A stretch of 64,000 nt of DNA from Microbacterium hydrothermale (GTDB taxonomy: Bacteria > Actinomycetota > Actinomycetes > Actinomycetales > Microbacteriaceae): positions 372,001 through 436,000 of the forward strand of contig NZ_STGM01000001.1 in assembly GCF_004854025.1 (NCBI RefSeq), written 5' to 3'. The notes under the pieces were generated by a model that ran no database searches, had not been told where the DNA came from, and was given only the letters and a program-made list of their open reading frames with translations. The translations under genes and the position numbers were made by a program. Of this stretch, positions 8,356 to 17,500 are shown in pieces. Positions within the stretch are counted from its first letter, which is position 1. Each line of letters begins with the position of its first letter.

Positions 8356-9188
8356 GCGTCGCGGCCCCGTCGCGCCCGCGGGTGGGACGGGCGATCGCGC
8401 TCTCGAGCGCCGGAGCGGTGCTCGCCCTGATCGCCCTCGCCGCGATCGCCCCCGGGCTGCTCGCCACGCACGACCCCCTCGTGACCGACGTGCGCGCGAG
8501 CCTCCAACCGCCGAGCGCGGCGCACTGGTTCGGCACCGACCAGAGCGGACGCGACGTGTACTCGCGCGTGGTCTTCGGCGCCGGACGCTCGGTGGGGATC
8601 GGTCTGCTCGCGACGGGCCTCGCCCTCGTGGCGGGGGTGATCGCCGGGTCGCTGTCGGCGGTCGCTCCGCGGTGGGCGGATGCCGCGGCCATGCGCATCG
8701 TGGACGTGCTGCTGGCGTTCCCCGAGTTCCTCGTCGCCCTGCTCGTGGTCGCGGTGCTGGGCCCGGGACCGGTGAACGTCGCCGTCGCCGTGACGATCGC
8801 CGCGGTGCCGGTGTACGTGCGTCTCGCCCGGGTGCAGACGCGCTCCCTCGCCGCCGCCGAGCACGTCGAGGCCGCGCGGCTCATCGGTGTGCCCGCGGCG
8901 ATCGTGCACGTGCGGCACGTGCTGCCGGGGGTCCTCGGTGCGGTGAGCGTGCTCGCCACGATCGGCGTCGGCACGAGCATCCTCGCGGCGGCGGGGCTGA
9001 GCTTCCTGGGCCTCGGGCCGACCGAGCCGACCCCCGAGTGGGGGCTGATGCTGTCGGCCGGACGCAACCTGCTGCTGCAGGCGCCCTGGGTCGCCGTGTT
9101 CCCGGGAGCGGCGATCACGGCGACGGTCGTGAGCGTCAGCGTCGTCGGCCGCATCCTGCGCGCACGATCCGAGGAGCGGGGCGCATGA
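8352..9188 (+). CDS. ABC transporter permease, DppC/OppC type
   Basis: Second membrane subunit, 278 residues from a GTG start that overlaps the previous stop (GTGA). It has the DppC features: N-terminal TM, the HWFGTDQSGRDVYSRVVFGAGRS motif region, several TM helices and the EAA loop EAARLIGVPAAIVHVRHVLPG. It ends in an ATGA overlap with the ATPase gene. Pairs with the upstream permease to form the channel of the importer. Confidence 0.92.
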   Translation: MSVAAPSRPRVGRAIALSSAGAVLALIALAAIAPGLLATHDPLVTDVRASLQPPSAAHWFGTDQSGRDVYSRVVFGAGRSVGIGLLATGLALVAGVIAGSLSAVAPRWADAAAMRIVDVLLAFPEFLVALLVVAVLGPGPVNVAVAVTIAAVPVYVRLARVQTRSLAAAEHVEAARLIGVPAAIVHVRHVLPGVLGAVSVLATIGVGTSILAAAGLSFLGLGPTEPTPEWGLMLSAGRNLLLQAPWVAVFPGAAITATVVSVSVVGRILRARSEERGA

Positions 9189-10807
9189 GCGGCGGTGGGG
9201 AGCTTCGTGCCGGCGGTTCGGGGCCGGGGTCCGCGACCCCCGGTGTCGACGCGGCGTCGGGCCGCGGCATCCGTCTGCGCGGTCTGCGCATCGACGGTCC
9301 CGCCGGCGCGCTCGTGCGAGGGCTCGACCTCGACGTCGCCCCGGGCGAGTGCGTCGCGATCGTGGGGGAGTCCGGCACGGGCAAGTCGCTCAGCGCCCGC
9401 GCCCTGCTCGGCCTCGTGCCGCGCGGCCTCTCGACCCGCGTCGATGCTCTCGAGATCGACGGTGTCGATGCGAGCCGCCTCGGCGAGCGGCAGTGGCGCA
9501 CGCTGCGCGGACGTCGCATCGCGCTGGTGTCGCAGGACGCCCTCGTCTCGCTCGACCCCCTGCGCCGCGTGGGCGCCGAAGTGGCCGAGCCGATCCGCAT
9601 CCACGAGCCGTCCGTGCGCGGTGAGGCGCTGTCGGCGCGGGTGCGGGCGAGCCTCGAGCGCGTGGCCCTCCCCGAGCCCGAGGACCGCGCCCGCCGGTAC
9701 CCGCACGAGCTGTCCGGGGGGCAGCGTCAACGCGCTCTCATCGCCTCGGCCCTCGCGGCTCGACCGGCCGTGCTCGTCGCCGACGAGCCGACGACGGCCC
9801 TGGATGCCACGGTGCAGGCGCACGTGCTCGCGCTCCTGCGTCGTATCGCCGACGACGGCGTGGCGGTGGTGTTCATCAGTCACGACCTCGCGGCGGTCGC
9901 ACGGGTGGCCGACCGGGTGGTGGTGATGCACGAGGGGCGGGTCGTCGAGACCGGCCCGACTGCGCAGGTGCTCGCCGCGCCGCACGATCCGCAGACGCGG
10001 GCCCTCGTCGAGGCGGTGTCGCACCGTCCCCTCGGACGCGCTCCCCGCACCGACGCCCCCCTCATCGCGGCCGCGGGTCTGCGCAAGAGCTTCGGTCGGC
10101 GCGTCGCGGTCGACGACGTATCGCTGGAGGTCCGTCGGGGCCGCACCCTGGCGGTCGTCGGCGAGTCCGGCTCGGGCAAGACGACGCTCGCGCGCCTGCT
10201 CGTCGGGGTCGACGACCCGGATGCCGGCTCCCTGCGCTTCGACGGACGCCCCTGGTCGTCGCGCGTCGCGCGCGGCGCCGCGCGGACCCGCGTTCAGCTC
10301 GTGCAGCAGAACCCCTGGGGCGCCCTCGACCCGCGGTGGACGATCGGACGCACGCTCGCCGAGGCCGTGGCCGCGGGAGGCGTCGCACGGCCCGCCCGCC
10401 GGGCCGCGGTCGCCGCGCTGCTGGAGGAGGTCGGCCTGTCCCCGGCGTTCGTGCGACGCCGGCCCGCGCAGCTGTCGGGCGGTCAGCGGCAGCGCGTCGC
10501 GATCGCCCGCGCCCTCGCGGTCTCGCCCGACCTGCTCGTGCTCGACGAGCCGGTGTCGGCGCTCGACGCGTCGGTGCGCGCGCGCATCCTCGACCGCCTC
10601 CTCGCCCTGCAGGCCGAGCGCGACCTCGCGATGGTGTTCGTCACGCACGACCTCGACGTCGTCGCGGGTATCGCCGACGACGTGATCGTGGTGAAGGACG
10701 GGCGCGTCGTGGATTCGGGCACCGTGTCGTGCGTCTTCGCCGACCCGCGGCATCCGTTCACCCGGGAGCTGCTGGCCGCGGCGGGTCTGGGCCCCGCCCG
10801 CGCCTGA
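9185..10807 (+). CDS. ABC transporter ATP-binding protein, fused DppD-DppF type
   Basis: Energises the peptide-type importer. The 540-residue protein holds two complete nucleotide-binding domains in one chain: Walker A GESGTGKS at about 61-68 and GESGSGKT at about 326-333, two LSGGQRQR signatures, and Walker B segments VLVADEP and LLVLDEP. The fusion replaces the separate D and F subunits of the enteric systems, so no second ATPase is needed. It is the last gene of the operon; about 160 bases later the ileS promoter begins. Confidence 0.93.
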   Translation: MSGGGELRAGGSGPGSATPGVDAASGRGIRLRGLRIDGPAGALVRGLDLDVAPGECVAIVGESGTGKSLSARALLGLVPRGLSTRVDALEIDGVDASRLGERQWRTLRGRRIALVSQDALVSLDPLRRVGAEVAEPIRIHEPSVRGEALSARVRASLERVALPEPEDRARRYPHELSGGQRQRALIASALAARPAVLVADEPTTALDATVQAHVLALLRRIADDGVAVVFISHDLAAVARVADRVVVMHEGRVVETGPTAQVLAAPHDPQTRALVEAVSHRPLGRAPRTDAPLIAAAGLRKSFGRRVAVDDVSLEVRRGRTLAVVGESGSGKTTLARLLVGVDDPDAGSLRFDGRPWSSRVARGAARTRVQLVQQNPWGALDPRWTIGRTLAEAVAAGGVARPARRAAVAALLEEVGLSPAFVRRRPAQLSGGQRQRVAIARALAVSPDLLVLDEPVSALDASVRARILDRLLALQAERDLAMVFVTHDLDVVAGIADDVIVVKDGRVVDSGTVSCVFADPRHPFTRELLAAAGLGPARA

Positions 10808-10967
10808 ACCGGCGGTCGCGTCCGCAGGCACCGCTCCGCGCGGACGCGCTCCCCACCCGAGCGTCCAGAACACCCGGACGCAAACGCCCCGGCCGCCGGG
10901 TTTCTCGGACACTCCGCGGGGCCGGCACCCCGCGACCCGAACCGCAGCGCACCGCGCCCGGCTCGCG

Positions 10968-10973
10968 TAGAAT
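10968..10973 (+). promoter_or_regulatory. -10 box of the ileS leader
   Basis: TAGAAT, about 7 bases before the first recognisable T-box bases, in a GC-rich context with no good -35. The preceding stretch from 10808 holds no feature that I can recognise. Confidence 0.55.
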
Positions 10974-10979
10974 GGGGCG

Positions 10980-11201
10980 ATCAGCACCGATCCGGCCATC
11001 ACCGGGGAGCTCGCGGAAGAACGTCCGGCCCTTCGACACGCTCAGGGACCGAACAAGTAGAACCGCGCGGGGCAGGCCCGTCACAGCCGCAGTGAGAGCG
11101 GTGCCGGCCCCTGAGCTCGTCGAAGGGTCCGGCGCAACGCAGGGTGGTACCGCGGTCCGAGTGGATCGTCCCGGCGAGGAGACCTCGACCCGCGGAGAGA
11201 C
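10980..11201 (+). promoter_or_regulatory. T-box riboswitch (ileS, translational type)
   Basis: tRNA-sensing leader of ileS. A short stem CCGG/CCGG (10992-10995, 11002-11005) presents ATC at 10998-11000, an isoleucine specifier, in its loop. GAACAAGTAG (11051-11060) and GTGAGAGCGG fit the conserved middle stem. AGGGTGGTACCGCG (11141-11154) is the hallmark T-box; TGGT at 11145-11148 would pair with the free 3' end of uncharged tRNA-Ile. No U-run terminator follows; instead CCGCGGAG next to the start can pair with the T-box CCGCGG, hiding the GGAG ribosome site. This matches the short-stem, translation-controlling ileS T-boxes known in Actinobacteria. Confidence 0.9.
11027..11130. repeat. Dispersed palindrome arms inside the T-box leader
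   Basis: CTTCGACACGCTCAGG (11031-11046) and CTGAGCTCGTCGAAGG (11111-11126) are the same two words as at 2526-2581. Here they face each other across about 60 bases and can form a stem of roughly 22 pairs with about three mismatches, enclosing the conserved middle stem of the T-box. Confidence 0.65.
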
Positions 11202-14200
11202 ATGACCTACCCTCGCCCCTCATCCTTCGGCCCGGCCGCCGACGCGCAGAGTGCCGCCGTCACGGCATCCGTCGTCCCGAGCCCCCGCTTCCCGGCGATC
11301 GAGGACGACACGCTCGCCTTCTGGAAGGCCGACGACACCTTCCGCGCCTCGATCGCGAACCGCGAGGGCGCCGAGGAGTGGGTGTTCTACGACGGCCCGC
11401 CCTTCGCGAACGGCCTGCCGCACTACGGACACCTGCTCACCGGGTACGCGAAGGACGTCTTCCCGCGCTTCCAGACCATGCGCGGCAAGAAGGTCGACCG
11501 CGTCTTCGGCTGGGACACGCACGGCCTTCCCGCCGAGCTCGAGGCGATGAAGCAGCTCGGGATCACCGAGAAGGACGAGATCGAGCGCATGGGCGTCGCG
11601 ACCTTCAACGCGAAGGCCCGCGAGTCGGTGCTCGAGTACACGCGCGAGTGGCAGGACTACGTCACGCGCCAGGCCCGCTGGGTCGACTTCGAGCGCGGCT
11701 ACAAGACGCTCGACACGACGTACATGGAGAGCGTCCTGTGGGCGTTCAAGACGCTGCACGACAAGGGTCTCGCGTACGAGGGCTACCGCGTGCTGCCCTA
11801 CTGCTGGCGTGACGAGACGCCGCTGTCGACGCACGAGCTGCGCATGGACGACGACGTCTACAAGATGCGCCAGGACCCCTCGGTCACCGTCACCTTCCCG
11901 CTGGTGGGCGCCAAGGCCGAGTCGCTCGGCCTCACCGGCGTCCGCGCCCTGGCCTGGACGACGACGCCGTGGACCCTGCCGACGAACCTCGCTCTCGCGG
12001 TGGGTCCCGGCATCCGGTACGCGGTCGTCGAGGGCGGTCCCAACGGCGCGGCCGACGTGCACACGACCCCCGACGGCACGCCCGACGAGGCGTTCGAGGC
12101 CGTCGCGCACCGCTACCTTCTGGCCGAGGATCTGCTTCCCAACTACGCTAAGGACCTCGGGTACGACAGCGCGGATGCCGCCCGCGAGGCCGTGCAGACG
12201 ACGATCTCGGGCGCGGAGCTCGAGGGCGTCGCGTACGACCGACTGTTCGACTATTACGCCGACGCCTCCGTGTGGGGAACCGAGAACGCGTGGAAGATCC
12301 TCGTCGACGACTACGTCACGGTCTCCGACGGCACCGGCATCGTGCACCAGGCCCCCGCCTACGGTGAGGACGACAAGCGCCTCGCGGATGCCGCGGGCCT
12401 GCCCACGATCATCTCGCTCGACGACGGCGGACGGTTCCTCTCGGCCGTGACCGACGTCGCGGGCGAGCTGTGGCTCGAGGCCAACCGTCCCCTCATCCGT
12501 CTGCTGAAGCAGGCCGGTCGCCTGCTGCGCGAGGCGTCGTACGAGCACTCGTACCCGCACTGCTGGCGCTGCCGCAATCCTCTCATCTACAAGGCCGTGT
12601 CGAGCTGGTTCGTGCGCGTGACCGACATCAAGGACGATCTGCTGGCGAACAACCAGCAGATCACCTGGGTGCCCGAGAACGTCAAGGAGGGCCAGTTCGG
12701 CAAGTGGCTCGAGGGGGCGCGCGACTGGTCGATCAGCCGCAACCGGTATTGGGGCTCGCCGATCCCGGTGTGGAAGAGCGACGACCCGAACTTCCCGCGC
12801 GTCGACGTGTACGGCTCGCTCGCCGAGATGGAGGCCGACTTCGGCCGCCTCCCGGTGAATGCCGACGGCGAGGTCGACCTGCACCGCCCCTACATCGACG
12901 ACCTCACCCGGCCGAACCCCGACGACCCGACCGGGAAGTCCACGATGCGCCGCATCGAAGACGTCCTCGACGTGTGGTTCGACTCGGGCTCGATGCCGTT
13001 CGCGCAGGTGCACTACCCGTTCGAAAACCACGAGTGGTTCGACGAGCACGCCCCCGCCGACTTCATCGTCGAGTACATCGGGCAGACCCGCGGTTGGTTC
13101 TACGTCATGCACGTGCTCTCGACCGCGCTGTTCGACCGCCCCGCCTACACGGGCGTGTCGTGCCACGGCATCGTGCTCGGCAACGACGGGCAGAAGATGT
13201 CGAAGTCGCTGCGCAACTACCCCGACGTGCGCGAGGTGTTCGACCGCGACGGTTCGGATGCCATGCGGTGGTTCCTCATGTCGTCGAGCGTCCTGCGGGG
13301 TGGCAACCTCGTCGTGACCGAGGAGGGCATCCGCTCGGGCGTGCGCGAGTTCCTCCTGCCGCTGTGGAACGCGTGGTACTTCTTCGCGACGTACAGCAAC
13401 GCCTCGGGCCCCGAGGGCTACACCGCCGAGTGGCGCACCGACTCGACCGACGTGCTCGACCGGTACATCCTCGCGCTCACCGGCGACCTGGTGACGAACG
13501 TCGCCGCCGATCTCGAGGGCCTCGACTCCACGACCGCCGCGGAGCGCCTGCGCGACTTCGCCGAGGTGCTGACCAACTGGTACATCCGCCGCTCGCGCGA
13601 CCGCTTCTGGGTGGGTGTGACCGACGACCCGTCCAGCCGCGAGGCCTTCGACACGCTCTACACGGTGCTCGAGACGCTGACCCGCGTCGCCGCTCCGCTG
13701 CTCCCGCTGGTCACCGAGCGCGTGTGGCAGGGCCTGACCGGCGGGCGCAGCGTGCACCTGACCGACTGGCCCGACGCCTCGGCGTTCCCCGCGGCGAAGG
13801 ACATCCGCACCGCGATGGACACCGTCCGCGAGGTCTCGAGCGTCGCGAACGCGCTGCGCAAGCGCGAGGGCAAGCGCGTGCGCCTGCCCCTGCCGCGTCT
13901 GACGGTGGTGACCCCGGATGCCGCCGGCCTGGCGCAGTTCGACGACATCCTCCGCGAAGAGCTCAACGTCAAGGCGGTCGAGCAGGTGGCCCTCCGGGAG
14001 GGAACGGCCGCCGAGTACGGCATCACCCACCGCCTCTCGGTGAACGCCCGCGCCGCGGGTCCGCGCCTGGGCAAGCAGGTGCAGCAGGCCATCAAGGCCG
14101 CGCGCGAGGGCGACTGGAGCGAGGTCGACGGGAAGGTCGTCGCGGGCGGCATCCCGCTCGAGCCCGCCGAGTACGACCTCGTCGTCGAGACCGCGGGTCG

Positions 14201-14600
14201 TCCCGAGGGTGAGGCGTTGGCCGTGCTGTCGTCGGGCGGCTTCGTGCTGCTCGACACCGTCACCACCCCTGAGCTCGAGGCCGAGGGCCTGGCGCGCGAC
14301 ATGATCCGCGGCATCCAGGACACCCGCAAGGCCGCCGGCTTCGACGTGAGCGACCGGATCTTCCTCTCGCTCACGTTCGCCGACGACGCCGACGCGCAGG
14401 CCGTCGCCCAGGCGTTCGAGGTCGCGGGCGTGGCATCCGAGACCCTCGCCGAGGCCGTCGTGCTCGCCGGTCCCGGAGGACGACTGATCGAGAGCGGCCG
14501 AGCCCTCCCCGCCGAGCACGAGGCGCAGATCTCCGCCAAGACCTATGCGAACGTCGGCGCCGTCACGGTCGCCGTCGCGCGGATCGGAGCCCCCGCATGA
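11202..14600 (+). CDS. ileS: Isoleucine--tRNA ligase (IleS, eukaryotic-like type 2)
   Basis: Class Ia synthetase charging tRNA-Ile, 1132 residues. The first signature is GLPHYGH (HYGH at about 74-77), the form found in the eukaryotic-like type rather than the HMGH/HIGH of most bacteria, and KMSKS is at about 665-669 followed by LRNYPD. CP1 editing domain and a long C-terminal extension are present. The ATG at 11202 follows GGAGAG and is the end point of the T-box leader, so expression should rise when tRNA-Ile is uncharged. Its stop overlaps folC (ATGA). Type 2 IleS proteins are typically poorly inhibited by mupirocin; that property is inferred here. Confidence 0.97.
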   Translation: MTYPRPSSFGPAADAQSAAVTASVVPSPRFPAIEDDTLAFWKADDTFRASIANREGAEEWVFYDGPPFANGLPHYGHLLTGYAKDVFPRFQTMRGKKVDRVFGWDTHGLPAELEAMKQLGITEKDEIERMGVATFNAKARESVLEYTREWQDYVTRQARWVDFERGYKTLDTTYMESVLWAFKTLHDKGLAYEGYRVLPYCWRDETPLSTHELRMDDDVYKMRQDPSVTVTFPLVGAKAESLGLTGVRALAWTTTPWTLPTNLALAVGPGIRYAVVEGGPNGAADVHTTPDGTPDEAFEAVAHRYLLAEDLLPNYAKDLGYDSADAAREAVQTTISGAELEGVAYDRLFDYYADASVWGTENAWKILVDDYVTVSDGTGIVHQAPAYGEDDKRLADAAGLPTIISLDDGGRFLSAVTDVAGELWLEANRPLIRLLKQAGRLLREASYEHSYPHCWRCRNPLIYKAVSSWFVRVTDIKDDLLANNQQITWVPENVKEGQFGKWLEGARDWSISRNRYWGSPIPVWKSDDPNFPRVDVYGSLAEMEADFGRLPVNADGEVDLHRPYIDDLTRPNPDDPTGKSTMRRIEDVLDVWFDSGSMPFAQVHYPFENHEWFDEHAPADFIVEYIGQTRGWFYVMHVLSTALFDRPAYTGVSCHGIVLGNDGQKMSKSLRNYPDVREVFDRDGSDAMRWFLMSSSVLRGGNLVVTEEGIRSGVREFLLPLWNAWYFFATYSNASGPEGYTAEWRTDSTDVLDRYILALTGDLVTNVAADLEGLDSTTAAERLRDFAEVLTNWYIRRSRDRFWVGVTDDPSSREAFDTLYTVLETLTRVAAPLLPLVTERVWQGLTGGRSVHLTDWPDASAFPAAKDIRTAMDTVREVSSVANALRKREGKRVRLPLPRLTVVTPDAAGLAQFDDILREELNVKAVEQVALREGTAAEYGITHRLSVNARAAGPRLGKQVQQAIKAAREGDWSEVDGKVVAGGIPLEPAEYDLVVETAGRPEGEALAVLSSGGFVLLDTVTTPELEAEGLARDMIRGIQDTRKAAGFDVSDRIFLSLTFADDADAQAVAQAFEVAGVASETLAEAVVLAGPGGRLIESGRALPAEHEAQISAKTYANVGAVTVAVARIGAPA

Positions 14601-15949
14601 GCGATCGCACCCGCGCCGACGCCGTCTACAGCGCGCTCCTCGAGCGGCAGGGGGAGCAGTGGGTGCAGCCGCGCGTCGAGCGCACCCGCCGCGTGCTGGA
14701 GCTGCTCGCCGACCCGCAGCGCACGTACCGGGTGATCCACGTCACCGGAACGAACGGCAAGACCTCGACCAGCCGCATGATCGAGAGCCTGCTGCGCGCG
14801 ATGGGCCTGCGCACCGGCCTGTTCACCAGCCCGCACCTCGAGCGCTTCACCGAGCGCATCCTCATCGACGGAGAGCCCGTGGCGGATGCCGCGATCGCCG
14901 ACGCGTGGGACGAGATCCAGCCGTTCGTCGACATGGTGGATGCCGAGCTCGCGGCATCCGGAGACGCCCCGCTGACCTTCTTCGAACTGCTCACGGTGCT
15001 CGCGTTCGTGGTCGCCGCCGACGCGCCGATCGACGTCCTCGTTCTTGAGGTCGGCATGGGCGGGGAGTGGGATTCGACGAACACCGCCGACGGCGACGTC
15101 GCGGTCTTCACGCCAATCGACATCGACCACGCCGACCGGCTGGGGTCGACGATCGCCGAGATCGCCACCGTCAAGGCGGGGATCATCAAGCCCGGGGCGG
15201 CCGTCGTCTCGGCGCCCCAGCCGCCCGAGGCGCTGCGCGCGATCCGCGCGCGTGCCGAGAAGGAGGGCGCGACCGTGGCCGTCGCCGGCGACGGCTTCGC
15301 CCTCGAGGGGCAGACTCTCGCCGTGGGCGGCCAGCAGCTCGACCTGCGGGGTATCGCCGGTTCGTACCGCGAGGTGTATCTGCCGCTCTACGGCGCGCAC
15401 CAGGGCGCGAACGCGGCCCTCGCGGTCGCGGCCGTCGAGTCGCTGATCGGCGGGGGAGAGCAGTCGTTGAACGCCGACGTCGTCGCCGACGGGCTCGGCA
15501 CCGCCACCTCGCCCGGCCGCCTGCAGCTCATCGGCACCGCGCCGACGGTCTTCGTCGACGCCGCGCACAACCCGCACGGTGCGCGCGCCCTCGTCGCCGC
15601 GCTGAAGGAGTCGTTCGACATCGACGAGTGGGGGGCCGTGGTCGGCATCCTCGAGGGCAAGGATGCCGCGGGCATCATGTCGACGCTCGCTCCGGCCGTC
15701 GCGCGGGTCTTCGCGACCGCTCCCGACAGCGACCGCGCGACCGACCCCGATGCGATCGCCGACGTCGCGGAGGCCGCCGACCTGCCCGTCACCGTGCACC
15801 CGACCCTCGAAGACGCCGCCGACGCCGCTCGCGCGTGGGCCGCGGAGTCCGACCGCCGCGCGGTCGTGATCGCCGGGTCGGTCGTGCTGGCCGGGGAGGC
15901 CCTGCGTCTCGCCGCGCTCGAGGACTGGAAGGCCGGGTGGCAGGAGTGA
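14597..15949 (+). CDS. folC: Bifunctional folylpolyglutamate synthase / dihydrofolate synthase
   Basis: Mur-ligase family enzyme that adds glutamate to dihydropteroate and to folates. The 450-residue protein has the ATP-binding loop TGTNGKT at about 50-56, the folate-site [11 protein letters not shown] just after it, and the C-terminal Mur-ligase domain with DAAHNPHGA. It starts in an ATGA overlap with ileS and ends in a GTGA overlap with the DUF4233 gene, so it should be made from the ileS transcript. pabB, which feeds the same pathway, lies about 17 kb away. Confidence 0.95.
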   Translation: MSDRTRADAVYSALLERQGEQWVQPRVERTRRVLELLADPQRTYRVIHVTGTNGKTSTSRMIESLLRAMGLRTGLFTSPHLERFTERILIDGEPVADAAIADAWDEIQPFVDMVDAELAASGDAPLTFFELLTVLAFVVAADAPIDVLVLEVGMGGEWDSTNTADGDVAVFTPIDIDHADRLGSTIAEIATVKAGIIKPGAAVVSAPQPPEALRAIRARAEKEGATVAVAGDGFALEGQTLAVGGQQLDLRGIAGSYREVYLPLYGAHQGANAALAVAAVESLIGGGEQSLNADVVADGLGTATSPGRLQLIGTAPTVFVDAAHNPHGARALVAALKESFDIDEWGAVVGILEGKDAAGIMSTLAPAVARVFATAPDSDRATDPDAIADVAEAADLPVTVHPTLEDAADAARAWAAESDRRAVVIAGSVVLAGEALRLAALEDWKAGWQE

Positions 15950-16350
15950 GTCCCCGACAGCCCCGACCCCGCCGCCAGCGGGGAGCGCAGGAGTCGCTCG
16001 GCGCGGTCGTGCTCGGCTTCGAGTCGATCATCGTCTTCCTGGGCGGCCTCGTGGTCTACGGCCTCAAGGTGCTCCCCGCCGGCATCGAACCCTGGTGGGG
16101 GATTGTCGGCGGCGTCGTCCTCGCCGTCGCCATGGTCGCGGTGTCGGGCCTGCTGCGTCACCGCTGGGCGCTGTTCGCCGGATGGGGTCTGCAGGTGCTG
16201 CTGCTGCTCGGAGGTTTCCTCGTGCCCGCCCTCGCCGTCGTCGCGCTCATTTTCGGCGGCATGTGGGCGTATGCGACGATCAAGGGAGCGGCCCTCGATC
16301 GCGCGAACGCGCGGCGGGCCGCCGACCCCGACCTCTCGAACGGAGAATGA
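15946..16350 (+). CDS. DUF4233 family small membrane protein
   Basis: Integral membrane protein of 134 residues from a GTG that overlaps the folC stop. After a basic start (RQPRPRRQR) there are about four hydrophobic segments (roughly residues 17-42, 50-70, 78-97 and 98-118) and an Arg/Ala-rich cytoplasmic tail. It matches the DUF4233 family, which is known to sit next to folC in Actinobacteria. No catalytic motif is apparent. It precedes ndk by three bases and carries its ribosome site GGAGAA near its own end. Confidence 0.85.
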   Translation: MSPRQPRPRRQRGAQESLGAVVLGFESIIVFLGGLVVYGLKVLPAGIEPWWGIVGGVVLAVAMVAVSGLLRHRWALFAGWGLQVLLLLGGFLVPALAVVALIFGGMWAYATIKGAALDRANARRAADPDLSNGE

Positions 16351-16353
16351 CCC

Positions 16354-16770
16354 ATGGCCACCGAAGAGACCCTCGTCCTGGTCAAGCCCGATGGCGTCGC
16401 CCGCGGCCTCACGGGCGCGATCCTCGCCCGCATCGAGGCGAAGGGCTACGCGCTCGTCGACATCCGCCTCGTCGAGCCCGACCGCGAGACCCTCGCCCAG
16501 CACTACGCCGAGCACGAGGGCAAGCCGTTCTACGAGCCGCTGCTCGAGTTCATGATGTCCGGTCCGTCCGTGGCGATCCGCCTCGCGGGCAACCGTGTGA
16601 TCGAGGGCTTCCGCTCCCTCGCCGGCACCACCGACCCCACCACCGCCGCTCCCGGCACGATCCGCGGCGACTTCGGTCGCGACTGGGGCCTCAAGGTGCA
16701 GCAGAACCTCGTCCACGGCAGCGACAGCGTCGAATCCGCCGAGCGCGAGCTCGCGATCTGGTTCGCCTGA
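16354..16770 (+). CDS. ndk: Nucleoside-diphosphate kinase
   Basis: Balances NTP pools by moving the gamma phosphate through a phosphohistidine. It is 138 residues, the standard length. The start TLVLVKPDGVARGL is typical, and NLVHGSDS contains the catalytic His121. It is the last gene of the ileS-folC-DUF4233-ndk run, with GGAGAA upstream and a strong terminator hairpin just after the stop. Confidence 0.97.
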   Translation: MATEETLVLVKPDGVARGLTGAILARIEAKGYALVDIRLVEPDRETLAQHYAEHEGKPFYEPLLEFMMSGPSVAIRLAGNRVIEGFRSLAGTTDPTTAAPGTIRGDFGRDWGLKVQQNLVHGSDSVESAERELAIWFA

Positions 16771-16784
16771 TCCCGGATGCCGAG

Positions 16785-16816
16785 AAGGCCGCCGCCCCGA
16801 AAGGGGTGGCGGCCTT
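16785..16816 (+). terminator. Terminator hairpin after ndk
   Basis: AAGGCCGCCGCCCC, a GAAA tetraloop, then GGGGTGGCGGCCTT: 14 pairs with one G-U. No long U run follows, as is common in GC-rich actinobacteria. Confidence 0.8.
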
Positions 16817-16902
16817 CGTCGTCGGTGTCGGCGGGCGTCGCCGTGGGGTGAGGGGCCCGTCGAGGGTGCGCGGGGGTGCCTGCCCGGGCTCGTGCGCGTG
16901 TA

Positions 16903-17217
16903 ACCTCAGCGATTCGCGCCGGGTCAGCGGCATCCGGGGCTTCCGGGCTGAGGTTGCGCGGATCGCGGAGGATGCGCACGGACCGCGCGCCCGGCCGGCC
17001 CGCCGTGGCACAACCTCAGCGATTCGCACCGACTCAGCGGCATCCGGGGCTTCCGAGCTGAGGTTGTGCAGATCGCGGAGGATACGAACGGACCGCGCGC
17101 CCGGCCGGCCCGCCGTGGCATAACCTCAGCGATTCGCACCGACTCATCGGCATCCGGGGCTTCCGGGCTGAGGTTGCGCGGATCGCGGAGGATGCGCGCG
17201 GACAGCGCGCCCGGCCC
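16903..17217. repeat. Three tandem 110-bp units, each with an inverted repeat
   Basis: AACCTCAGCGATTCGC begins at 16903, 17013 and 17123, an exact 110-base period. Each unit carries AACCTCAGC and, about 36 bases later, its inverse GCTGAGGTT, then GGATCGCGGAGGATGCGC or a close variant and a GC-rich spacer. In unit 2 the arms extend to 13 pairs (GCACAACCTCAGC). The loop of each unit contains GGCATCCGG. Units differ by a handful of substitutions and the third is cut short. The array lies between convergent ndk and the PLDc_N gene; the bases from 16817 to 16902 hold nothing else that I recognise. No protein-coding signal. Confidence 0.9.
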
Positions 17218-17230
17218 GAAGCGCCCGCGG

Positions 17231-17467
17231 TCAGGAACGCGCGACGTCGCCGCGGGGGCGTCGGCCGGCGAGGATCCACGCGAGCGGACCCAGCACGGGC
17301 ACGAGCAGGATCACGACGGCCCACACCGCGACGACCGCCGACGACAGATCACGGGCGCGACGCGACAGGCTGAGGACCGCCAAGACCGCCAACCCGAGGG
17401 CCACCACGGCGAGGCTCGACCACACGAGGTCAGACGTGGCGGGCAGCAGGGGGTTCGCGGCATCCAT
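17231..17467 (-). CDS. PLDc_N domain small membrane protein
   Basis: A 78-residue protein with two hydrophobic segments (about 11-33 and 44-66) separated by a basic turn (SRRARD). The second, VWAVVILLVPVLGPLAWIL followed by AGRRP, is the PLDc_N pattern found at the N-terminus of cardiolipin synthases and in small stand-alone actinobacterial proteins. It lacks any phosphodiesterase domain, so it is not an enzyme by itself. The ATG at 17467 is preceded by TAGGGT and six bases, predicting a leaderless transcript. Confidence 0.8.
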   Translation of the reverse strand: MDAANPLLPATSDLVWSSLAVVALGLAVLAVLSLSRRARDLSSAVVAVWAVVILLVPVLGPLAWILAGRRPRGDVARS

Positions 17468-17479
17468 GTCCGCACCCTA
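17468..17479 (-). promoter_or_regulatory. Leaderless promoter -10 for the PLDc_N gene
   Basis: TAGGGT (17479-17474 on the minus strand), six bases, then ATG. Confidence 0.45.
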
Positions 17480-17500
17480 TCGCCCCGGCTGGGATTCGGG

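Noticed and set aside
11220-14519. Long antisense open frame opposite ileS (about 1100 codons)
   Set aside because: It mirrors the ileS codons, is His/Arg/Gly-rich and shows no domain. The same holds for the antisense frames opposite rne, leuS, lepA and leuA.
16903-17217. Possible CRISPR array
   Set aside because: Units are 110 bases and repeat through their entire length with no unique spacers, and there are no cas genes.
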